From Microscillaceae bacterium (GTDB lineage: Bacteria; Bacteroidota; Bacteroidia; Cytophagales; Microscillaceae): a stretch of DNA of 45,024 nt. A program made the position numbers and the translations under genes. The stretch spans positions 1 through 45,024 of the forward strand of contig JALONJ010000027.1 in NCBI GenBank assembly GCA_025455045.1, written 5' to 3'. The notes under the pieces were generated by a model. The model was not told the origin of the DNA, did no database searches, and was given only the letters and a program-made list of their open reading frames with translations. Within the stretch, counting starts at the first letter, position 1; each line of letters opens with the position of its first letter. This document shows, one piece after another, positions 17,332 to 26,215 of the stretch.

Positions 17332-18096
17332 ATGGATATTTACTACATCATACCCGAAGCACATTGGTGGTTTCAGGCATTTTTCTTGGCACTGGTATTT
17401 GTAATGGCTTTTTTGTATGCTGCCGTAGGACACGGGGGAGGGAGTGGATATTTGGCAGTTTTGACGCTGTTTGGCATACCTCCGGTAGTGATGAAGCCTT
17501 CTTCATTGATACTCAACATATTTGTTTCGTTTACTTCATTTGCTCAGTTTTCACGTTTTGGGCATTTTCGTTGGCGTTTGTTTTTGCCTTTGGCGTTGGC
17601 ATCTGTTCCGGCGGCGTTTTGGGGGGCTTATATAAAATTAGATGCCAGCCTTTATAACAAAATTTTGGCAGTTTGCCTATTGTTTTCGGTTTTTAAATTG
17701 CTTGGTTTTTTGGGCAAAGAAACCGAACAAAACCAAGCAATGCCTTGGCTTGTGGGTTTGTTGATTGGTGGAATTATTGGCTTTTTATCAGGAATGTTGG
17801 GCATAGGGGGAGGGATTTTATTAAGCCCGATTTTATTACTCTTTGGTTGGGCAAATATCAAACAGACTTCGGCGGTATCGGCTTTGTTTATCTTTGTCAA
17901 TTCTATTTCGGGCTTGTTGGGTTTGCTAATCAAGGGAGCAACCATTCCGGCAGATATTCATTATGTGTTGGCAGTTGCGCTGGTAGGAGGGATATTAGGT
18001 GGTTATTTTGGCAGTACTCGTTTCAATTTCAAGGTTTTGCGTTACTTGTTGGCGGTGGTGTTGCTTGTAGCCATTTACAAGTTGTTTGTAAGTTAG
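17332..18096 (+). CDS. TauE/SafE-family (TSUP) membrane permease
   Basis: 254 residues with about eight transmembrane segments in two repeats. The repeats carry the family's glycine-rich signatures AAVGHGGGSGYLAVLTLFGI and LSGMLGIGGGILLSPILLLF. These permeases move sulfur oxyanions or organosulfonates, and in other cases unknown organic anions. The substrate here cannot be told; a persulfide dioxygenase is encoded 4 kb away but not in an operon with it. Monocistronic; it converges on the nitrilase-family gene 30 bp beyond its stop. Confidence 0.9.
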   Translation: MDIYYIIPEAHWWFQAFFLALVFVMAFLYAAVGHGGGSGYLAVLTLFGIPPVVMKPSSLILNIFVSFTSFAQFSRFGHFRWRLFLPLALASVPAAFWGAYIKLDASLYNKILAVCLLFSVFKLLGFLGKETEQNQAMPWLVGLLIGGIIGFLSGMLGIGGGILLSPILLLFGWANIKQTSAVSALFIFVNSISGLLGLLIKGATIPADIHYVLAVALVGGILGGYFGSTRFNFKVLRYLLAVVLLVAIYKLFVS

Positions 18097-18126
18097 GTTC
18101 TGCTGTAACGAGCAGTACAACAAAAC

Positions 18127-18855
18127 TTACCAGCCAAAGCCCAATACGGATTCCGTTTCGGTGTCTATCCAAATCATTCCTTCATCTTCGGCATTGAGTT
18201 GCCCAAGCAGTTCACCGGCAGGATTCCACACCGAAGTCGTACCGGCACTGTAAAAATTATCACAAAAACCTACACTATTGACCATCATTACCCACATTCC
18301 AAATTTTTGGGCAACTGCGGGGTAGTGTTGCTGGGCTTTTTTGATACCGTTTGCCGATTTTGCTACACTAGCCAAATAGATGCCAGCACCCAGATGATGC
18401 GCTTTTTCGGCGTGGTGAGAGAGGAGTGATTCATAACAAATTGCCGGAGCTATTTTTTGATTTTCTGAATGGAGGATTAATTGCCCTTTGCCCTCCACAA
18501 AATAAGGCAACTCGTCGGCGTGCAAATTTTGTTTGGAATAAATTTGCCGAGTTTGATGAGGCGAAAAAATAAGCATACTAATCAAAACTCCTTCCTGCGC
18601 GTGGGTAGGTGCGCCCAAGCCAATCGTAATCTGCTGATTATCAGCTAGTTGTTGAAATACATCTAAGCTTGCCTCAAAAATATTCAATGCCAAATCTTTT
18701 GCCAAGTCCGGCTCATAGCCGGTAAGCGAAAGCTCGGGAAAGAAGATAGCTTCTGCCGATTTCTCCGCCGCCAATCGGGTAGCGTGAAGATGTTGGGCAA
18801 TATTTGCTGCGATGTTGCCTTTTTGTGGTTTAATTTGTGCCAGACAAATTTTCAT
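18127..18855 (-). CDS. Carbon-nitrogen hydrolase (nitrilase superfamily)
   Basis: About 242 residues from ATG 18855; an upstream GTG at 18870 would add MRNQT. The catalytic triad is visible: Glu in FFPELSLTGYEP, Lys in YSKQNLHADELPYF, Cys in APAICYESLLSH. These enzymes hydrolyse nitriles or amides, commonly omega-amides or N-carbamoyl compounds. The short single-domain length suits the amidase branches. The peptide LADNQQITIG arises from a palindrome copy (TAATC-TGC-TGATTATCA-GCT-AGTTG, core 18635) inside the frame, evidently tolerated. Its 3' end nearly meets that of the TauE gene. Confidence 0.88.
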   Translation of the reverse strand: MKICLAQIKPQKGNIAANIAQHLHATRLAAEKSAEAIFFPELSLTGYEPDLAKDLALNIFEASLDVFQQLADNQQITIGLGAPTHAQEGVLISMLIFSPHQTRQIYSKQNLHADELPYFVEGKGQLILHSENQKIAPAICYESLLSHHAEKAHHLGAGIYLASVAKSANGIKKAQQHYPAVAQKFGMWVMMVNSVGFCDNFYSAGTTSVWNPAGELLGQLNAEDEGMIWIDTETESVLGFGW

Positions 18856-19011
18856 TGTTTGATTCCTCACAAAACAGTTTTATTGCTTTCTGATTGATGC
18901 CTAAAATGACGGATTAAATTTCAAAAAATCATCGCGTTTAAATCCGAAAATATCAAGTATAAGCCCGTTTTTCAAACGCGATTTGGTCATCTGCTAAAGT
19001 CCAAATCTAAT

Positions 19012-19100
19012 GGGTGTATTTCAAATTTACGCGTTTCTATTGCCTCACCCTAGCCCTCTCCGAAGGAGAGGGTTATAGGTAGTAAATTTGAAATGCACCC
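19012..19100. mobile_element. MITE family B, copy 1, with 8-bp target duplication
   Basis: Ends GGGTGTATTTCAAATTTA and TAAATTTGAAATGCACCC form an inverted repeat. Flanks are AATCTAAT on both sides (19004-19011, 19101-19108). The interior holds a hairpin CCCTCTCC/GGAGAGGG. The right target duplication touches the stop end of the SGNH gene. Confidence 0.85.
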
Positions 19101-19107
19101 AATCTAA

Positions 19108-20037
19108 TCACTTATTTTTGAGATAGTTATGCAAAATGATAGAAAACTTTTTGGCACCAATTTCGGATAAATGGTCAGCATCATAAAAATCTTCAGATAC
19201 AAACTGTGGGCTATCCAAAAAGTTTATGTAAGTACAATGTTGATTATGGTTGCAAGATTCTTGCGCAACTTGAACGGTTAGCTTTAGTTGGGCTTGATTG
19301 ATATGTAATCTGTAAGTCTCAAAAGCGGGCGGAGTTAATAATAACAATTGTATTTTTCTTACCTTAGTCCATTGGATTATTTGACGTAGTAATTGACAAT
19401 TATCCGCAAAAATTTTCTTATACTTGGCTTGATTTATATTTTTTTGGGTATGCCGCCAAGCGGCTATTTTGCCGGTTGCGAGCAAGTCTTGTGCATTTGT
19501 TGAAGTATAGTTTGTACCCCAGCCCAAATTATTGCAATAGCGAGCTGAGTTACCTTTTAAATAATAAGCATTTATTCGGTATAAATTTATATATAATTGA
19601 TTGCTAAGTACTTCTGAATAATTTTTTAAAGATTGAGACGTAAAAAAACCATAGTAAATCAGATAGTTTTTTAACCACCAAGCGTCTTTATCGGGTTCTA
19701 ACTTTTCAAAAAGTGTAAAATAAGATATAGGCAATATAATAGTTTTTAAATTTTTAAATTTTGGTTCATAATTTTTCAAAATTTCCCAATCATACTCCAA
19801 AGACTGCGAAATATGGCTCGCGTTGAAGCAGTGAGGACTCATATAGTTGGGATTTATACCATAAAATGAGTGCGAACTACCCAAAATAAGTGTTTCAATC
19901 TGGGCAGATTCAGTATCCATATACTTTTTTTTATATTGATAATCATTCGGAATATAGCGCAACATTAGTTCTAAGCCTAAGCCAATGATAAGAATAGGGG
20001 AAGCCAGCAGTAGGGTTTTGAAAATAAATTTGTGCAT
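19108..20037 (-). CDS. SGNH/DltD-like protein, partner of the MBOAT acyltransferase
   Basis: 309 residues: an N-terminal membrane anchor (LLLASPILIIGLGLELML) and a periplasmic SGNH-hydrolase-like domain. The nucleophile block is LILGSSHSFYGINP and the C-terminal catalytic pair is in DADHLSEIGAKKFS. Such proteins act with AlgI/DltB-type MBOAT proteins to place acetyl or other acyl groups on extracellular polysaccharide or wall polymer. It starts 4 bp after the MBOAT gene and is clearly its operon partner. It is intact although the MBOAT gene is broken. A chance TGATAATCA at 19937 encodes part of NDYQYKK. Confidence 0.8.
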   Translation of the reverse strand: MHKFIFKTLLLASPILIIGLGLELMLRYIPNDYQYKKKYMDTESAQIETLILGSSHSFYGINPNYMSPHCFNASHISQSLEYDWEILKNYEPKFKNLKTIILPISYFTLFEKLEPDKDAWWLKNYLIYYGFFTSQSLKNYSEVLSNQLYINLYRINAYYLKGNSARYCNNLGWGTNYTSTNAQDLLATGKIAAWRHTQKNINQAKYKKIFADNCQLLRQIIQWTKVRKIQLLLLTPPAFETYRLHINQAQLKLTVQVAQESCNHNQHCTYINFLDSPQFVSEDFYDADHLSEIGAKKFSIILHNYLKNK

Positions 20038-20040
20038 AAC

Positions 20041-21486
20041 TCAAAATTGAAAATAAATAAAGTCTTGTTCCTTACCTCCAAACCAAAAAATAGCCAAAAC
20101 AATGATATAATACATTGCATAACGCAGGTATTTGGGCCATTTTAGCCCCAAAGTAGCCAAAGCATAGGGTTGTTCTCTACCCTGCCACTCCAACACGATA
20201 AAAATTAAAATTAACCCCAAAATAGTCTTATATTGGTTATACAAAGCAATATCCAAGAAAGATTGGGGCTGGCTAAACATCGCAAAGATGTATTGCTTGG
20301 CGTGGTCGATAGTTTCGGCTCGAAAAAATATCCACGCAAATACCACCAAGCCAAAAGTCAATAGCATTTGTAAAAACTCTTGAATTGTCGGCAAGATTTT
20401 GCCCGATGCCACCACTGTCAAGTGCTTGCGGTGGTGGTTGGTAAGCAAAAGCGGCAAAAAATAGAGGGCATTTAAACCTCCCCATACAATAAATGTCCAA
20501 TTGGCACCGTGCCAAAGCCCACTTAAAATAAATATAATCAAGATATTTCGGATTTTTGACCCAATACTCCCCCGACTGCCCCCCCAAAGGAATATACACA
20601 TAATCTCTAAACCAAGTGGTGAGCGAAATATGCCAACGCCGCCAAAATTCGGCAATATCTCGTGAAAAATAGGGATAGGCAAAGTTTTGCATCAATTCAA
20701 AACCAAACAACTTCCCCAAACCAATCGCAATATCCGAATACCCCGAAAAATCGGCATAGATTTGAAATGCAAAAAATATAGCGGCTAAAGCCAAAATGCC
20801 TCCTTGATATTCGTCAGAATGATTGAAAATCGAGTTGGCGTATTCGGCGCAATTGTCCGCAATGACAATTTTTTTGAATAAACCCCAGAGAATTTGCCGC
20901 ATTCCATCTACCGATTGTGAATAGTCAAATTGTCGCTTGACATAGAATTGGGGAAGCAAGTGAGTTGCTCGCTCAATAGGTCCGGCAACCAACTGCGGAA
21001 AAAAGGCAACAAATGCGCAAAAAGCCATAAAATCTCGAGTTGGCTCAATTTTCCTTCTATACACATCAAGCGTATAGCTCATCGTTTGGAAGGTGTAAAA
21101 CTAATGCCAATAGGCAAAATAATGTTTAAAGAATAGCCTTTTAGTGCAATACCAAATATCGAAAAAGCCCCAATAAAACTATCAAGAAAGAAATTATAAT
21201 ATTTGAAAAAAAGCAATAGACTTAGATTGATTGAGATGCTTGTCCAGAGCAAAACTCGCTTTTTTAGGGGGTTTGTTTGGGTATATAAATGTATGCCAAT
21301 TACATAATCGAGCCAAGTACTGAAAAATATTAAACCCAAAAATCGCCAATCCCACCAACCATAAAAGAAGTAGCTGGCAATTACAATTACAAAATTCTGC
21401 CAACGAGTATTTGAAATACTTACAAACCAATATAGCCCAAAAACGATGGGTCAAAAAATTGCAAAATCAATAGAAGTGAAAAGCAT
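20041..21486 (-). pseudogene. AlgI-like MBOAT O-acyltransferase gene with three lesions
   Basis: Joined frames give a full-length AlgI-type protein of about 480 residues: MLFTSIDFAIF, PIVFGLYWFVSISN, ASYFFYGWWDWRFLGL, YYNFFLDSFIGAF, SYTLDVYRRKIEPT, FFPQLVAGPIERA, IAEFWRRWHISLTTWFRDYV, SGLWHGANWTFIVWGG, to a final FIYFQF. The MBOAT catalytic His is in LWHGANW. Lesions: an in-frame TGA at 21453-21451 (FAIF-stop-PIVF, probably from a Leu codon); one T missing in the run at 21097-21100 (GISFTPSKR instead of GISFYTFQTMSY); one extra C/G in the C7 run at 20579-20585 (PLGGQSGEY instead of PLGGSRGSIG). Two are homopolymer indels and could be read errors; the nonsense change argues for real decay. Confidence 0.88.
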
Positions 21487-21530
21487 TTATTGAGATTCTC
21501 TTTGTTGGGATAAATTTAAACAATAAATGT

Positions 21531-21746
21531 TTACTCCTCATCATACAAGTTACCATAAATCACCTGCGCCAAGTCCTCATAATAATACTTTGCAATAAGT
21601 TCACCTTTTAAGAAAATTGAGATGCCTTCACTGTCATATTTCCAGTCATCATATTCTTCAATGGTGTTGGCTATCCATAAAAGTATAGGGTCTGATTGTT
21701 CTGGATTGGAGGAGTTGTTTTGTCCATTACGATTATCTTCTTGCAT
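21531..21746 (-). CDS. Small acidic protein of unknown function
   Basis: 71 residues, strongly acidic (IEEYDDWKYDSE, ending YGNLYDEE), with a polar Asn-rich N-terminus. No signal peptide, membrane segment or known domain. The ATG at 21746 is clear and the composition is protein-like, but with no homologue recognised it stays hypothetical. The family C MITE begins 32 bp upstream and its left target duplication lies inside the likely promoter region, so the insertion may affect expression. Confidence 0.5.
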   Translation of the reverse strand: MQEDNRNGQNNSSNPEQSDPILLWIANTIEEYDDWKYDSEGISIFLKGELIAKYYYEDLAQVIYGNLYDEE

Positions 21747-21777
21747 ATTTTTTAATTTTTTAGAAAGATACTTTTAA

Positions 21778-21914
21778 CAATACTACGGGCAGTTTTTTGT
21801 AAGTAATTGATAATCAGCTAGTTATGATATTTTAAATATTTCTTGTAACTAATTGATTATCAAGCACTTAACAAAAAACCCGAAACTAGAAACTAGAAAC
21901 TGTCCGCACTATTG
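21778..21914. mobile_element. MITE family C, copy 2, with target duplication
   Basis: Ends CAATACTACGGGCAG and CTGTCCGCACTATTG are an imperfect inverted repeat. ATACTTTT occurs on both sides (21768-21775 and 21915-21922), offset by AA on the left. It carries two palindrome copies with cores at 21808 and 21854, again 46 bp apart. Confidence 0.75.
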
Positions 21915-21994
21915 ATACTTTTGATTAAAACAAAAAAACAAGCAGTCAAAACTACTTGTTTTTTGTAAGTATTTGAAAACCAAATATTTACCAT

Positions 21995-23410
21995 TTAAAG
22001 CATTGTACTCGGGCAAACATAATCAGTAATTTGGAATTTTTGACTGGCTTTCATTGCCCCAAATCCGCCTTTAATATCAATCAAATTTTCATATCCTCTA
22101 GCTTTCAAAATTGAGATAAAAATCATCGACCGATAGCCTCCCGCGCAATGTACGTGGTAAGTTTGGTCTTTTTTGACCATTGCCATTGTTTGATTGATGT
22201 AATCAAGGGCTACATTTTCGGCATTTATTACGTGTTCAGAATCAAACTCGCTGATTTTTCGTACATCAAGGATTCTTAAATCAGGGTTTTGGGCTTGGCG
22301 ATTTGCCAATTCATCAGCATCAATTGATTCTATGGTGTCTATCTCTTTGCCGGCGTTTTGCCAAGCTTCAAAACCGCCATCTAAATAACCAATGGCATAA
22401 TCATAACCCACGCGGGCTAGGCGAGTTACTACTTCTTGCTCGCGTCCGAGTTCTGTAACCAACAAAATAGGCTGTTTGATGTCGGTAATGAGTGTACCCA
22501 CCCAAGGCGCAAAACTACCGTCAATGCCAATATTGATGGCATTGGGGATAAATCCTTGGGCAAACACTTGGGGCGCGCGAGTGTCCAAAATCAAGGCTCC
22601 GGTTTCGTTGGCGGCAGCATCAAAGGCTTCGGGCGAGAGGGCTTGTGTACCTCTTGCCAATACTTCATTGATGTTGTCGTAGCCTTCTTTATTCATTTTG
22701 ACATTCAAAGGAAAATAACTGGGCGGCGGCATCAAGCCGGTAATTACTTCTTTGGTAAATTCAGCTTTGCTCATATCGGCTCTTAGGGCATAATTTACTT
22801 GTTTTTGATGCCCTAAAGTATCGGAGGTTTCTTTGCTCATATTTTTGCCGCAAGCCGAACCGGCTCCGTGTGCCGGATACACAATCACTTCATCAGCCAA
22901 AGGCATTATTTTATTGCGTAATGAATCAAACAGATAACCCGCCAAATCTTCTTGGCTTAAATCGGATTTTTGTGCCAAATCGGGGCGACCTACATCGCCA
23001 ATAAACAAAGTATCGCCGGTAAAAATTGCGTGGTCTTTGCCATTTTCATCTTTCAACAAATAGCAAGTGGATTCCATTGTATGCCCGGGCGTGTGCAAAA
23101 CCTGAAAAGTAAGTTTGCCTACTTTCAATTCTTCGGCATCGCGGGCAATATGCGCCGCAAAGCTGGGGCTGGCGTTGGGTCCGAATACAATTTTTGCTCC
23201 ACTTGCCTCCGCCAAATCCAAATGCCCCGACACAAAATCGGCGTGAAAGTGGGTTTCTAATACGTACTTGATTTTTGCGCCCGATTTTTCGGCTCTTTGC
23301 AAATATGGTTCAATCTCGCGCAAAGGGTCAATGACGGCGGCTTCGCCTTCCGACTCAATATAATACGCGCCTTGTGCCAAGCATCCGGTATAAATTTGTT
23401 CTATTTTCAT
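21995..23410 (-). CDS. Persulfide dioxygenase-like metallo-beta-lactamase fused to two rhodanese domains
   Basis: 471 residues. Residues 1-250 are a metallo-beta-lactamase fold with metal-ligand motif THFHADFVSGHLDLAE, then VLHTPGHTMEST and FTGDTLFIGDVGRPDL, the signature of ETHE1-type glutathione persulfide dioxygenases. Residues about 265-355 are a rhodanese domain lacking the active cysteine. Residues about 365-460 are a second rhodanese domain with its cysteine in YHVHCAGGYRSM. The likely role is oxidation and transfer of persulfide sulfur in sulfide detoxification. The adjacent upstream Crp-like gene on the same strand probably regulates it. A -7 element without a good -33 (23489-23496) fits activator-dependent transcription. 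Confidence 0.92.
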   Translation of the reverse strand: MKIEQIYTGCLAQGAYYIESEGEAAVIDPLREIEPYLQRAEKSGAKIKYVLETHFHADFVSGHLDLAEASGAKIVFGPNASPSFAAHIARDAEELKVGKLTFQVLHTPGHTMESTCYLLKDENGKDHAIFTGDTLFIGDVGRPDLAQKSDLSQEDLAGYLFDSLRNKIMPLADEVIVYPAHGAGSACGKNMSKETSDTLGHQKQVNYALRADMSKAEFTKEVITGLMPPPSYFPLNVKMNKEGYDNINEVLARGTQALSPEAFDAAANETGALILDTRAPQVFAQGFIPNAINIGIDGSFAPWVGTLITDIKQPILLVTELGREQEVVTRLARVGYDYAIGYLDGGFEAWQNAGKEIDTIESIDADELANRQAQNPDLRILDVRKISEFDSEHVINAENVALDYINQTMAMVKKDQTYHVHCAGGYRSMIFISILKARGYENLIDIKGGFGAMKASQKFQITDYVCPSTML

Positions 23411-23488
23411 ATTTTTATGAATTTACTTAAAGTATTGATTATCAATTGTTTATATTTAGAATTTGAATAATTAATTATAAATATAGTA

Positions 23489-23496
23489 CAAAGGTA
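23489..23496 (-). promoter_or_regulatory. -7 element of the persulfide dioxygenase gene
   Basis: TACCTTTG on the minus strand matches TAnnTTTG, about 80 nt before the ATG. No TTG is found at the -33 distance, as expected of an activator-dependent promoter. A dispersed palindrome (core 23436) lies between it and the start codon. Confidence 0.5.
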
Positions 23497-23547
23497 GTGG
23501 CGTATTTGGATAATTATTGTTACTTAAATTACAGAAGGCTAAAAATT

Positions 23548-24198
23548 TCAAATATTTTTTAATAACAAAGAACTGCGGTTAATTTTGACTTTACCGGCTT
23601 CTTCCATTTTTTTCAACAAGCGCGAAATCACTACCCTCGAGGAGTTGAGATCGCGGGCTACTTCTTCGTGGGTTATTTTCAATTCATTGGTTTTGAGGGC
23701 TTTTTGTTGCTTTTTGAGATAAAATTCCAATCGCTCATCCATACTTTTGAAAGTAACGCTCTCCAAAGTCTCGAGCAATTCTTCAAATCGTTGGCGGTAA
23801 TTTTCCAAGACAAAATAATACCACGACTTGTAGTTAATCATCAATTCATCCATCAAAGCCAAAGGCAGCGTAATTAATTCGGTTTCTTCAATGGTTTTGG
23901 CAGTAATGGTGCTGGCTTCGCGCTTGGCGGCACATATCATTGACAAGGCACACGCCGAGCCGGGTTCGAGATAATACATAAATACTTCGTTGCCCTCATC
24001 ATCTTCTTTAAAAACTTTTATCCTGCCTTTTACCACCAGCATTGCCGATTTGAAGTATTGCCCGGTACGCATCAAGACTGCACCGGCTTCTACTTTTTTG
24101 AGGGTAGCCGATTGGGCAATCAACTGTCGAGCTTGAGCTTCGATGTGTGAAAAATTTTTTTGTAATAGGTTGATTATCAATTCATTATCCAAATTCAT
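23548..24198 (-). CDS. Crp/Fnr-family transcriptional regulator
   Basis: 216 residues. The N-terminal cNMP-binding-type beta-roll (GAVLMRTGQYFKSAMLVVKG, IKVFKEDDEGNEVFMYYLEP, GSACALSMICAAKREASTIT) is followed by the dimer helix and a C-terminal winged helix (ITHEEVARDLNSSRVVISRL). Cysteines in SACALSMICAAK might sense redox or sulfur species, but no Fnr iron-sulfur motif is present. Its position just upstream of the persulfide dioxygenase gene suggests that gene as a target. Near the N-terminus, NELIINL is encoded by a palindrome copy (TAATA-GGT-TGATTATCA-ATT-CATTA, core 24171). Confidence 0.92.
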   Translation of the reverse strand: MNLDNELIINLLQKNFSHIEAQARQLIAQSATLKKVEAGAVLMRTGQYFKSAMLVVKGRIKVFKEDDEGNEVFMYYLEPGSACALSMICAAKREASTITAKTIEETELITLPLALMDELMINYKSWYYFVLENYRQRFEELLETLESVTFKSMDERLEFYLKKQQKALKTNELKITHEEVARDLNSSRVVISRLLKKMEEAGKVKINRSSLLLKNI

Positions 24199-24321
24199 TG
24201 CCTTGCTTTTACATTATCAACAGTTTAGCCGTTTTTTAGTTTCAGGTTTGGGATATTTGTCAATTAACTATTTGGTAATCAATTAGTTATGGATATTTAG
24301 TTGATAGAGCATTGAGATAGC

Positions 24322-24882
24322 TTAAGCGATTGATTGCAATACTTCCCATTCTCGTTTTAGCATTGCATATTGAAATTCACTCACCCATTTGCCTTTAAAA
24401 AACACGTTTTCTATAAAATGTCCTTCTTGGCGAAAGCCGATACTTTTCAATAAATTGATAGAGGCGATATTTTCGGCATCTACGATTTCAATTACTCGAT
24501 GAATATTTTGGCTGGCAAAAAGAAATTTTAAAATTCCCAGCATTGATTCTTTGGCATAGCCTTTTTGCTGCGCCATAGGCGCGATGGTAATGCCAATTTC
24601 GGCAATCCTTGGCTCAAATTGGTCAAACTTTATGGCACAATCCCCTATTAATCTTTGGGTTTCACGGTTTTCAATTCCATATTGTATCCATTCACCGGCA
24701 GTACCAAAGGCAAGGCTTGAGTTCTCATTGATAAAATCTTGCGCCTGCTCAAGAGTCATTACTTCAAAGCCTTGATATTTGGTTACTTCTGGGTCTGAGC
24801 GATAACTATGAAAATCTGTTAAATCAAATAAGGTCAAGGGGCGAATTTTGAGCCGGTTGGTATTGATGTTTATTTCAATCAT
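24322..24882 (-). CDS. GNAT-family N-acetyltransferase (RimJ/RimL type)
   Basis: 186 residues. Motifs of the RimJ/RimL branch are present: NRLKIRPLTLFDLTDFHSYR at the N-terminus, IGDCAIKFDQ, EIGITIAPMAQQKGYAKESM with the acetyl-CoA pyrophosphate-binding Q-x-x-G-Y-A, and ASINLLKSIGFRQEGHFIEN. These enzymes acetylate protein N-termini or small amines such as spermidine or antibiotics; the substrate cannot be told here. Monocistronic. A variant palindrome (TAACT-ATT-TGGTAATCA-ATT-AGTTA) lies just 3' of it and another (core 24975) upstream. Confidence 0.9.
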   Translation of the reverse strand: MIEININTNRLKIRPLTLFDLTDFHSYRSDPEVTKYQGFEVMTLEQAQDFINENSSLAFGTAGEWIQYGIENRETQRLIGDCAIKFDQFEPRIAEIGITIAPMAQQKGYAKESMLGILKFLFASQNIHRVIEIVDAENIASINLLKSIGFRQEGHFIENVFFKGKWVSEFQYAMLKREWEVLQSIA

Positions 24883-25031
24883 CGTGTTTTAAAGGTTTTA
24901 AAATAGCTAATTTTTACGATTGTTTCCTTGGTAATCTTTTGGATATTGAAACTTTGATAAAACATTTAATCAATTGATTATCAAGACTTTACAGTTATTT
25001 TAGTAGCAAACTAACAAATTCCAACAATGAT

Positions 25032-25691
25032 TTAATCCTCATTTTCATCTAAATCTGCTATTTGCTTAAGCAAGCCATTTTCGTCATCTAAGAATATATT
25101 CATCATATTTTGCTTCTGTCTGGTTAGGTGAACGGCTCGCCAAACCTTCATCAATACTTCATAAGTCTTGACATCAGCCCTAGCTGTAGGCTTAAGTTCT
25201 ATATGTTTATAGATAAGCCTATACGACATATTGTCAAATGCTTCGGCTTTGGTAAATGTCTTGTGTCTCGACATCAAAGGATTTGAATCTACATTCAATA
25301 ATAGCGCACAAGCCTGCTTAAACACTACAATTCCACAATACCAGCGCACAGGCGCGTATATCCACCACTCCACTATCAAGAAAGAGGCTATAATCCCGAT
25401 CAGCATCAAGAAAAAATTAGTGTTTTTTCGGCTAAATTCAATTTTGAAATAGATAAAAATATCAATGGGGATAATCAACAGTTTCCACCAGTTACTTTGT
25501 CTAAAAGCCTCAATAATAATTTCCAACATTCCAAAATAAAATGCCGGCAAAAGTGTAAACAAGCCAATGAATAATGCAACTATAGGCATCTCCATTATCA
25601 TAGGCAATACACTTTGAATATTTCGAATAGTTAACTTATCTTCTTCCAGCTCCTCAATGATTTGCTTTTGCAGGGTCTTGTTGAATATCAT
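25032..25691 (-). CDS. Integral membrane protein of unknown function
   Basis: 219 residues. Three or four hydrophobic segments lie within residues 25-135 (VLPMIMEMPIVALFIGLFTL, LLIIPIDIFIYFKIEF, FFLMLIGIIASFLIVEWWIY, WYCGIVVFKQACALLLNV). A soluble helical C-terminus ends in an acidic tail (IADLDENED). No family is recognised. It has a good -33/-7 promoter and stands alone. The 3' half is rich in Lys, Arg and Thr (KPTARADVKTYEVLMKVWRA) and may face the cytosol. Confidence 0.65.
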   Translation of the reverse strand: MIFNKTLQKQIIEELEEDKLTIRNIQSVLPMIMEMPIVALFIGLFTLLPAFYFGMLEIIIEAFRQSNWWKLLIIPIDIFIYFKIEFSRKNTNFFLMLIGIIASFLIVEWWIYAPVRWYCGIVVFKQACALLLNVDSNPLMSRHKTFTKAEAFDNMSYRLIYKHIELKPTARADVKTYEVLMKVWRAVHLTRQKQNMMNIFLDDENGLLKQIADLDENED

Positions 25692-25731
25692 ATAGGTAAC
25701 AAATTGACAATCAAGATTTTATTACAATATG

Positions 25732-25761
25732 CAAAGATAAAACTAAACAAGGCAGAATCAA
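25732..25761 (-). promoter_or_regulatory. Bacteroidota-type promoter of the membrane protein gene at 25032-25691
   Basis: On the minus strand TTG (25761-25759), a 19-nt spacer, then TATCTTTG (25739-25732), about 40 nt before the ATG. A variant palindrome (TGACAATCA, 25704-25712) falls in the leader. Confidence 0.7.
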
Positions 25762-25832
25762 ACCTTATTAATTAATATACACATAACTACTTGATAATCA
25801 ATAAGTTAATAAAATTTCTTAAAAAAAAGCAT

Positions 25833-25895
25833 AAAAAAACCGTAGCCACCGACGGGGATGTCGGTTAAGGCTACGGTATCCTTCAACCAGCTATG
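25833..25895 (-). ncRNA. Candidate small RNA 3' end with two-tier terminator
   Basis: On the minus strand CATAGCTGGTTGAAG (25895-25881) is followed by stem CCGTAGCC (25876-25869) enclosing a second stem CCGAC/GTCGG, closing with GGCTACGG, then seven T. The same 15-mer precedes a terminator at 9828-9842, and the inner GTCGGTGGC also occurs (minus strand) at 6919-6932 and 8157-8170. There is no upstream minus-strand gene within several hundred bases, so this may end an independent RNA starting to its right. Confidence 0.45.
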
Positions 25896-26182
25896 AGCAA
25901 CAAAAATGCAAGATATTTTTGAATATTCCAAATGTTTGCCCTCATTTTTTTAAAAATTAACAAAAAATTTACAATTGATTCTCTGCCTCAATCCTTGCCG
26001 CAGTTTTGCCCACAGGCTTGAGCAAAACAAGATTTACTAAAAAAAATTTAGCAAAGTTTGGCACAAAAAGTGGTTTTGGTAAGTTGAGAAAAATTTTAAC
26101 AATTTCTTAAAAAATCTATAGTACTCATTATCAAGGCTTTAGAAAAAATGCTGAAAAATTTAAAAAAATTTTTTCACTAAAG

Positions 26183-26215
26183 TTTGCTTTTGCTAAATAA
26201 ATTGTCGTAAATTTG
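26183..26215 (+). promoter_or_regulatory. Promoter of the 26416-27302 operon
   Basis: TTTG (26183-26186), a 21-nt spacer, TAAATTTG (26208-26215). Transcription would start near 26222 and leave a leader of about 190 nt, which contains a short hairpin AAGTCT/AGACT (26244-26260). Confidence 0.65.

Noticed and set aside
19937-19945. TGATAATCA in the SGNH gene as a full member of the palindrome family
   Set aside because: The core matches but neither outer arm does. It may be the roughly one copy expected by chance; it is kept in the count only as a core.
23436-23444. Palindrome core TTGATTATCAA read as an Fnr/Crp box
   Set aside because: Fnr boxes are TTGAT-N4-ATCAA. Here the half-sites are separated by one base, and copies occur everywhere, not just near the Crp-like gene's likely targets.
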